64,000 nucleotides of DNA from Hymenobacter amundsenii (lineage in GTDB: Bacteria; Bacteroidota; Bacteroidia; Cytophagales; Hymenobacteraceae). The position numbers and the translations under genes were made by a program. The notes beneath the pieces were generated by a model. The model made no database searches. It saw only the letters and a program-made list of their open reading frames with translations, and had not been told where the DNA came from. The stretch lies in contig NZ_NIRR01000018.1 of NCBI RefSeq assembly GCF_002204745.1, forward strand, positions 1-64,000, in the 5' to 3' direction. Below, one piece after another: positions 58,898 through 64,000 of the stretch (its first letter is position 1; each line of letters begins with the position of its first letter).

Positions 58898-60297
58898 AAA
58901 TCACTCGGCAGCTGCGCGAAGACTTGCTCAACCAAAACGGCTACGCGCCCATCCAGGTCACCATCTGCTGGCAGGGCCACCGCAAGCGCGTGAGCAGCGG
59001 CGAGGTGTGCCGGCCGGCGCACTGGAACCCCGAGTCCAGGGAAGTCAACTTCGTGCGCGGCAACTTCTCGGCCGACATCAACAAGCGCCTGGCCGATATC
59101 AACTACGCGGCCGTGTCGGCACTGAACCTGGCCAGTACTGAGCGGCGCCTGTTGCCGGCCGAGGAGCTGCTGGCCGCCGTCAACGGCATCGTGCGGCCGG
59201 CTGCGGCCGTGGCGGCCCCGGTGGCGGAGCAGCCGGCAGCCGCTGGCACGCCCACCCGCATGATCGGTACGCCCGAGGCCCGGGGCTGGTACGACGAGTG
59301 GGTGGAGGAGCAGGCCGCCAAGATGTCGAAGAAAACCAAGCGGCTCACCTCCAAGAACACCATCCGCGCCTACCGCTCCACCCAGCACCGCCTGCAGGCC
59401 TACGAAGAGTACCGCCAGGCCCCGCTGCAGTTCGCTGACATGACGCTTACCAGCTTCTACCAGCCATTTTGCGCTTACGTGCTCGACCACCTGGGCAAGG
59501 AACTCAACACGTTCGGCAAGTACATGTCGCACCTAAACACGTTCCTGCGCTGGTGCGACATCGAGCAGGATCTGCCGGTGCACCGCCACTACCGCAAGTT
59601 CACCGCCCCCGAGGAGTACATCGGCGTCGACGCGCTCAGCGACGCCGAGCTGCTGGCCATCGCCGCCCTGCGCTTCCGCGACCCGGAACTGCAGCCGCTG
59701 CTGCTCGAGGGCTACGCGGCCCAGTGCCAGGCCCAGGCCGACTTCTTCCGCAAACGAGGCAAGCAGCAGTACACTACGTCGAGCCCCAGCGTCGAGAGCC
59801 CCGGCTTCGCCTTGTTCGTGCAGCGCATCGAGCTGGCCCGCGACAAGTTCCTGCAGTGCTGTTACCTGGGCGTGAGCATTTCCGATGCCGACACCATGCC
59901 CCGCACCACGGCCCGCAACCAGGTCATCGAGTGGCGCCGCGGTAAAAGCGGCAACGCCTGTTACATCCCCTACTTCGACGACGACATCTTCAAGCCGGTG
60001 GCCCTGGCGGCCAAATACGCGGGCCAGACGCCCCTGTTCGTACCGTGCTGCTACGACGTCAACGAAATGCTCAAGGTGATAGCCCGGCTCATCGACCTGA
60101 CCCGGCTGAACCTGAGCACCAAAATTGGCCGGAAAACTTTTGTTACTATTAAGCTCTTCCAGGGCGTGCCGCAGCGCATGGTGATGATGGCCACCGGCCA
60201 CTCCACCGAGGCATCGTTCAACCGCTACGTGGGTGTGGATCTGCTCAAGCTGCTGGAGCAGTTCAAGCGCCACTCGCCCGCCCAGAAGGCCGCCTGA
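58894..60297 (+). CDS. int: Tyrosine integrase, phage type
   Basis: 467 aa; GTG start at 58894 overlaps the upstream gene by four bases. An N-terminal arm-binding region (residues 1-65), an Ala/Pro-rich linker (near 110), a SAM-like core-binding domain (about 130-230) and the C-terminal catalytic domain with GRKTFVTIKLFQG (R-K in place of the usual R-H), MATGHSTEASFNRYV (the GH and the Tyr nucleophile). The first catalytic Arg box reads GVSISD instead of the usual GLRxSD. A long insert lies before it. Right end of the prophage, 147 bases from attR. Confidence 0.85.
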   Translation: MKITRQLREDLLNQNGYAPIQVTICWQGHRKRVSSGEVCRPAHWNPESREVNFVRGNFSADINKRLADINYAAVSALNLASTERRLLPAEELLAAVNGIVRPAAAVAAPVAEQPAAAGTPTRMIGTPEARGWYDEWVEEQAAKMSKKTKRLTSKNTIRAYRSTQHRLQAYEEYRQAPLQFADMTLTSFYQPFCAYVLDHLGKELNTFGKYMSHLNTFLRWCDIEQDLPVHRHYRKFTAPEEYIGVDALSDAELLAIAALRFRDPELQPLLLEGYAAQCQAQADFFRKRGKQQYTTSSPSVESPGFALFVQRIELARDKFLQCCYLGVSISDADTMPRTTARNQVIEWRRGKSGNACYIPYFDDDIFKPVALAAKYAGQTPLFVPCCYDVNEMLKVIARLIDLTRLNLSTKIGRKTFVTIKLFQGVPQRMVMMATGHSTEASFNRYVGVDLLKLLEQFKRHSPAQKAA

Positions 60298-60309
60298 GCG
60301 CATTAATTC

Positions 60310-60334
60310 AGTGGCAGATTGGAGTGGCAGTTTC
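60310..60334. repeat. Right integrase arm-type repeats
   Basis: AGTGGCAGATTGG at 60310-60322 and AGTGGCAGTTTC at 60323-60334, the same word and same spacing (12-13 bases) as at 17894-17916. Confidence 0.55.
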
Positions 60335-60443
60335 TATGATTTCGGTTGCCAGCAGCTTCCAACGGCTACTTGGCAATATTCTCTAACAGCCTGCAAACGC
60401 GGAAAACGATGGAAACCAGTGGAAACCAAAACCCTACCATGCT

Positions 60444-60459
60444 TCCTTACACGACCACA
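60444..60459. other. Right attachment site core (attR)
   Basis: TCCTTACACGACCACA, the copy of the tRNA-Arg 3' end left at the right junction. The 400-base stretch 60298-60698 holds only the arm repeats, this site, a terminator and the next promoter. Confidence 0.85.
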
Positions 60460-60462
60460 TAA

Positions 60463-60495
60463 ACGCCCTCAGCATTGCGCTGAGGGCGTTTTTTA
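60463..60495 (+). terminator. Terminator at the right junction
   Basis: Stem ACGCCCTCAGC/GCTGAGGGCGT with a T-run. This is the original tRNA-Arg terminator, displaced by integration; the copy after the tRNA (17856) came with the phage. Confidence 0.8.
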
Positions 60496-60572
60496 TTGTC
60501 CTGAAAATACTGATATAACTTAACTTCTGCGGCTTGGCTTAACCTGTTGAACGGAGCTGGCAGCGGGCTGCC

Positions 60573-60580
60573 TATCTTTG
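60573..60580 (+). promoter_or_regulatory. Promoter -7 box of the ferredoxin reductase gene
   Basis: TATCTTTG, exact host -7 box, with TTG 23 bases upstream (60547-60549). The leader to the ATG at 60699 is about 110 bases. Confidence 0.5.
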
Positions 60581-60698
60581 CGCCCGCGTAGCGGCCGGTA
60601 CCCAATCTGCTTTGGCTTTTTAGCCAACGATTTGGGCGGTTTGGTTGTTAAGCAGGCGGCCCCTACGGGCCGGATGTTCCGTTTTTCGTTGCTTGTAC

Positions 60699-61715
60699 AT
60701 GACCAATTCCATTTCCACTGATATCTGCATTATCGGGGCGGGCCCGGTGGGGCTGTTTGCCGTGTTTGAAGCCGGGCTGCTGAAGCTGCGCTGCCACGTG
60801 GTAGATGCCCTGCCCCAGGTGGGCGGGCAGCTCTCCGAAATCTACCCCAAGAAGCCGATTTACGATATTCCGGGCTTCCCTGAAGTACTGGCCGGCGACC
60901 TGGTGAACAACCTCATGCGCCAGATTGAGCCTTTCCACCCCACGTTCACGCTCGGCGAGCGGGTGGAGGAATTCAGCAAGCTCGACGACGGCTCGTTCCA
61001 TCTTACGACCACCGACGGCACCCAGATTAGCTGCAAAGCTGTAGCCATTGCCGGCGGCCTGGGTTCGTTTGAGCCCCGCAAACCTGCCATCGAGGACCTG
61101 ACGACGTTTGAGGGAGGCAAGGGCGTGTACTACATGGTGCGCGACCCCGAAACCTTCCGCGACCAGCGCCTCGTAATTGCCGGTGGTGGCGACTCGGCCC
61201 TCGACTGGACCATTTTCCTGGCCAACGTGGCCAAGGAAGTAACGCTGGTACACCGCGGCACCACGTTCCGCGGCGCGGCCGACTCGGCCGAGAAGGTGCA
61301 GAAGCTGCACGAAGCCGGCAAGGTAAAGCTCGTGCTCAGCAGCAACGTCACCCACGTGCATGGCAACGGTCGCTTGAACGCCGTGACCATCACGGCCAAC
61401 GGCGGCGATACCGAGCAACTCGAAGCCGATTCTTTCATCCCGCTCTTCGGCCTCACGCCCAAGCTCGGGCCGATTGGCGAGTGGGGCCTGGGCATTAACG
61501 AAAATGCAGTGGAAGTGAATACGGAGGACTATTCGACCTCCGTACCGGGTATTTTCGCCATCGGCGACATCAACACCTACCCCGGCAAGCTCAAGCTCAT
61601 CCTCTGCGGCTTCCATGAGGCCGCACTCATGTGCCAGGGCGCGTTCAAGTACATATACCCCGATAAAAAGTACACCCTCAAATACACCACCGTCAACGGG
61701 GTACCTACTCTTTAG
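60699..61715 (+). CDS. Ferredoxin-NADP reductase, TrxR-like type
   Basis: A 338-aa FAD/NADPH enzyme of the thioredoxin-reductase-like ferredoxin reductase class. N-terminal FAD site ICIIGAGPVGLFAVFEAGLL near residue 9, NADPH site LVIAGGGDSALDW near 155, C-terminal FAD site PGIFAIGDINTYP near 285. The CxxC of true thioredoxin reductases is absent. Likely supplies electrons to the ferredoxin gene that follows. The start MTNSISTDI at 60699 is preferred to 18 codons further up. Confidence 0.88.
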   Translation: MTNSISTDICIIGAGPVGLFAVFEAGLLKLRCHVVDALPQVGGQLSEIYPKKPIYDIPGFPEVLAGDLVNNLMRQIEPFHPTFTLGERVEEFSKLDDGSFHLTTTDGTQISCKAVAIAGGLGSFEPRKPAIEDLTTFEGGKGVYYMVRDPETFRDQRLVIAGGGDSALDWTIFLANVAKEVTLVHRGTTFRGAADSAEKVQKLHEAGKVKLVLSSNVTHVHGNGRLNAVTITANGGDTEQLEADSFIPLFGLTPKLGPIGEWGLGINENAVEVNTEDYSTSVPGIFAIGDINTYPGKLKLILCGFHEAALMCQGAFKYIYPDKKYTLKYTTVNGVPTL

Positions 61716-61815
61716 AAGACAGGAGTTAGGAGCTAGCAGATAGAATGGCCTCTCCTCTATTGTGAGGGCGTTTCTCCTTCTAGATCCTGACTTCTAACTT
61801 CTAGCTTCTTAAAAA
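61716..61815. repeat. Intergenic imperfect palindromic repeat
   Basis: AGGAGTTAGGAGCTAG-type words at the left are inverted as CTTCTAACTTCTAGCTTCTT at the right, filling the gap between reductase and ferredoxin. Same style as the repeat at 5580-5682. Confidence 0.45.
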
Positions 61816-61818
61816 AAC

Positions 61819-62145
61819 ATGACCGACGAAGTACGGGTGTACGTGGAGGAATCTCCCGGCCACCGCCACGAGATTACGGCCCCCACGGATATGGGGCTGA
61901 GTTTGATGGAAATCATGAAGGCCGATGGCTACGACATTCAGGCCACGTGCGGGGGTATGGCGCTTTGTGGCACCTGCCACGTAGAGGTGCTGGCCGGCCC
62001 CGAGTTGCCCGAGCCCTCCGACGATGAGCTGGCCATGCTCGAAAGCCTGCCCATCATGACCCAGGGCAGCCGCCTCTCCTGCCAGATTCGCCTACACCCG
62101 CGTATAGACGGGCTGGTGGTGCGCCTCATGCCCCAGGATGCCTAA
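61819..62145 (+). CDS. 2Fe-2S ferredoxin
   Basis: 108-aa plant/adrenodoxin-type ferredoxin. The cluster ligands are CGGMALCGTC (C-x5-C-x2-C near 44) and a fourth Cys in RLSCQIRLHP near 86. Pairs with the reductase upstream as an NADPH-reductase-ferredoxin chain; the final acceptor is not in the window. Confidence 0.93.
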   Translation: MTDEVRVYVEESPGHRHEITAPTDMGLSLMEIMKADGYDIQATCGGMALCGTCHVEVLAGPELPEPSDDELAMLESLPIMTQGSRLSCQIRLHPRIDGLVVRLMPQDA

Positions 62146-62183
62146 TCCAGCATCAGGCGGCGCTTCACCATCGCTTACCTTTT

Positions 62184-62229
62184 CAACAGAAAGCCCCGTT
62201 TCGCGCTTGCGAAACGGGGCTTTCTGTTG
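62184..62229. terminator. Bidirectional terminator, 21-bp perfect stem
   Basis: Arms 62184-62204 and 62209-62229 with loop GCTT, between the convergent ferredoxin gene and the 117-aa gene. Confidence 0.85.
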
Positions 62230-62253
62230 ATGATATTCGGGATGTAACGGCGC

Positions 62254-62607
62254 TTAGCGGCGGGCTGATCTTCTTTTGATAACCACTTTGCGCTTTTCGA
62301 CTGGCGCGGCTACGGGCTCAGGTGTGGCAGCTGCTTCAGCGGCGGCGGCGGCGCGGGCCGTGAGGGCAATTTCAGCCTGAACCTGGGCTTCGGCCTTGCG
62401 GGCAGCTTCTTCGGCGGCTTCGAGGGTAGCGGCGCGTTTGCGGCGGGTGGGCATCAGGAAATCGCGCTCGGCGCGCTCCTGGGCCGGGAGTTCTTCTTCG
62501 CCGGGCAGGCTGGTGGGCGTAACGGTGGCCGAAGCCTTGGCGTCGTCCTGGGCCCAGGCAGAAGTGCTGCCGAGCAGCACGGAAAGGAGCATGAAAAGCT
62601 TTCGCAT
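62254..62607 (-). CDS. Small exported Ala-rich protein
   Basis: 117 aa. Signal peptide (MRKLFMLLSVLLGSTSAWAQ), then an Ala/Glu-rich helical middle (AATLEAAEEAARKAEAQVQA) and a basic C-terminus (KRKVVIKRRSARR). No family recognised. The second Met is used as start (62607). A classical host promoter lies upstream. Confidence 0.65.
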   Translation of the reverse strand: MRKLFMLLSVLLGSTSAWAQDDAKASATVTPTSLPGEEELPAQERAERDFLMPTRRKRAATLEAAEEAARKAEAQVQAEIALTARAAAAAEAAATPEPVAAPVEKRKVVIKRRSARR

Positions 62608-62644
62608 CAACTTTTTTCTTTTCTAACCAACACTAAACGAAGCG

Positions 62645-62675
62645 CAAAGGTACGGCTTTGGGGGGCGCGTGTCAA
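62645..62675 (-). promoter_or_regulatory. Promoter of the Ala-rich protein gene
   Basis: TTG, 20 bases, TACCTTTG on the minus strand; an exact host-type promoter 37 bases upstream of the ATG at 62607. Confidence 0.65.
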
Positions 62676-62752
62676 CCCGGAAGGCTAAGTAAGCTCGGCA
62701 ATCAGGCGTAGCGCCGCGTACAGGCGCAAAAGAGCAGCCTTCCCTGGTCGGC

Positions 62753-64000
62753 TCACCGCTGTGCCCCTATGGTGAGTCGCGTGCCGGCCGAGTGGGTCGT
62801 GAACTCGGGGGCGTAGAGGCACTGCAGCTGCGAGAGGCCGCCGCTGAAATTGCCCGCCTGCGCCGCCCGCAACCGGTACTCGAAGGTGTGAGTGCCCTTG
62901 GGGAAAAAGCTGATGAAAAAGTTGGTGGCCGCGTCGCGGGGGCTCTCGTAGTAGCCCAGTCCGTTCTGGTAGCGGTAGCCACTGGTCTGGCCGATGAGCT
63001 CCAGCCCGGCGGCGCGCTGGTCCTTGAGATGAACGTACTCCAGGTCGCGGTCGGCGCGTAGCACCAGGCGCACCACCAGCACGTCGCCCACCCGCAAGGT
63101 GCTGGCGGGCGTGAGGGGTTCAAGCACGGGGCCGGCGGCAGTGCGCTGCTCGCGGTAGAGCTGGCGCTCCAGGCTCAGGCCGGTGGCGGCGGGCGTTAGC
63201 TTGTCGAGCTGCTCGAAATACTGCCAGTAGAGGGCACCCCAGGCCACACCGGCATCAGGCTTGCGCACCGTCACGCGGCCCTGGGCAGGCTTAATGGCGG
63301 CGGCGGGCCAAGTGATTTTATAGTAGCCGGTGCCGGCCTGCTGGCTGGTGGGCTGGGCGGGCTGCCCTCCTACCGTCACCACCAGGGGCTCGGCGGCAGG
63401 TTTGAGCCAGTCGGAGCCACGTAGCAGCAGGGCGTAGCAGGCATCGGCGGTGGCGCGGGTGCTGGGCCAGTTCTGCACCTGCTTCTGCTTGAGCAACCAG
63501 AGCTTCATTTCATCCACGGCGCGCTGGTCGTTAGCTACTTCGTCGAAGGCCTCGATGAGGGTGGCCTGGGTTTCGGTGGGGGCATCGCGCCAGTAGTAAC
63601 CGGGGCGTACGTCTTTCCAGTACATGCCCAACTCCTGGCTGTGCAAGGCGTTTTCGCGCAGGGCCGTCAGGATTTGGGCGGCGGGAGTGGGCATTTTGGC
63701 GCGGTGCAGGGCCAGGGCCAGCTGGGCCTGCAGGTAGCGGGTGCGGCCGGGCCAGTAGGTGGCGCTTTGCTGCTGGTAGTAGCCGAAAGCCGCCTGCGCC
63801 GCCTTGGGCACGGCCGGTGCCGACCAGAAGCTGCGGGCGTACTGGGCCTGAATCTGGAGGTCGGTGAGGTGGTCTTTGGTCAGGTCAACCTTGGGCTGCT
63901 TGAGCAGGCGGGCATAATCCTGCTGCAACTCGCCGTCGAGGTAGGCCAACGCGCTTTGCAGCAGCGGGCGGGCTTGCTCGTCCTTCAGGGCATCGAAAGC
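62753..64000 (-). CDS. Alpha-2-macroglobulin-like protein, C-terminal part
   Basis: At least 415 codons, open to the window edge; the N-terminus is outside. The helical thioester-like domain (residues 1-230 of the visible part: WPGRTRYLQAQLALALHRAK; WLLKQKQVQNWPSTRATADA) and the C-terminal MG10-type beta domain (AGLELIGQTSGYRYQNGLGY) are seen. Bacterial members coat or trap proteases in the periplasm. The thioester motif is not in the visible part. Confidence 0.82.
   Translation of the reverse strand, partial: AFDALKDEQARPLLQSALAYLDGELQQDYARLLKQPKVDLTKDHLTDLQIQAQYARSFWSAPAVPKAAQAAFGYYQQQSATYWPGRTRYLQAQLALALHRAKMPTPAAQILTALRENALHSQELGMYWKDVRPGYYWRDAPTETQATLIEAFDEVANDQRAVDEMKLWLLKQKQVQNWPSTRATADACYALLLRGSDWLKPAAEPLVVTVGGQPAQPTSQQAGTGYYKITWPAAAIKPAQGRVTVRKPDAGVAWGALYWQYFEQLDKLTPAATGLSLERQLYREQRTAAGPVLEPLTPASTLRVGDVLVVRLVLRADRDLEYVHLKDQRAAGLELIGQTSGYRYQNGLGYYESPRDAATNFFISFFPKGTHTFEYRLRAAQAGNFSGGLSQLQCLYAPEFTTHSAGTRLTIGAQR

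Larger units (their letters stand above)
17835..60459. mobile_element. Integrated tailed-phage genome (prophage), about 42.6 kb
   Basis: Bounded by a 16-bp direct repeat of the tRNA-Arg 3' end (17835-17850 and 60444-60459) with a tyrosine integrase 147 bases inside the right end. It holds a full set of modules: repressors, early genes, a winged-helix replication-type protein, terminases, portal, head protease, capsid candidate, tail proteins with a tape measure, fibre genes, holin, endolysin and a spanin candidate. No tail sheath or baseplate-wedge gene was recognised, so a siphovirus-like particle is the likelier guess. Four genes carry single-base frameshifts, so its ability to produce virions is uncertain. 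Confidence 0.93.

Overview
The window is a GC-rich chromosome segment of a Bacteroidota bacterium, most likely Hymenobacter or a close relative, carrying an integrated tailed phage. The assignment rests on four things seen in the sequence: promoter boxes of the Bacteroidota type (TTG or TTTG, about 19-23 bases, then TAnnTTTG), a protein ending in a type IX secretion sorting domain, a SusC-like TonB receptor with an N-terminal carboxypeptidase-regulatory domain, and repeated glycine-zipper/OmpA envelope proteins. No database search was possible, so the genus is an inference.

Host left flank (1-17834): DsbD-type thiol:disulfide interchange protein, CNNM/CBS-domain membrane protein, gamma-carbonic-anhydrase-like protein, radical SAM protein, endonuclease III, two paralogous glycine-zipper OmpA proteins with a small glycine-zipper ORF between them, accD, a coiled-coil OmpA lipoprotein, a secreted T9SS cargo protein, a TonB-dependent receptor, a cystathionine gamma-synthase-type PLP enzyme, a VTT/DedA-like membrane protein and tRNA-Arg(ACG).

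Prophage (about 17835-60459, 42.6 kb): it is bounded by a 16-bp direct repeat of the tRNA-Arg 3' end. Nearly all lytic genes lie on the minus strand. Read in the direction of transcription (right to left): early genes (57460 to 55031); a winged-helix replication-type protein and small genes (54683 to 51852); tail-fibre and receptor-binding genes including an SGNH-hydrolase/fibronectin fibre (51639 to 46646); head genes with an S49 protease, a scaffold-like protein and the likely major capsid protein (46082 to 42248); a ParB-methyltransferase and both terminase subunits (42144 to 37535); portal and lysis cassette with holin, GH19 endolysin and a unimolecular-spanin candidate (37242 to 32987); an amidoligase with a coupled 77-aa partner (32296 to 31089); and tail genes ending in the tape measure and a serine recombinase (30880 to 20418). 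The lysogeny genes run on the plus strand at 57600-60297: two paralogous repressors, an exported small protein and a tyrosine integrase.

Seven copies of one promoter-like motif (GTCCTTT, exactly 20 bases ending in GG, then CAGTTTTG or TATTATTG) head the late units, several directly after a terminator. Five of the seven lie so close to the ATG that leaderless mRNAs are expected. The left end of the prophage is duplicated: a terminator, integrase arm-type repeats, a 59-aa ORF and this promoter occur twice. Between the copies lie an AT-rich O-acyltransferase gene (a likely lysogenic-conversion cargo), a MITE-like element and a resolvase remnant. Four prophage genes each lack exactly one base, which points to either decay or homopolymer errors in the assembly.

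Host right flank (60460-64000): a TrxR-like ferredoxin-NADP reductase followed by a 2Fe-2S ferredoxin, a small exported Ala-rich protein, and the C-terminal part of an alpha-2-macroglobulin-like protein that runs off the window.
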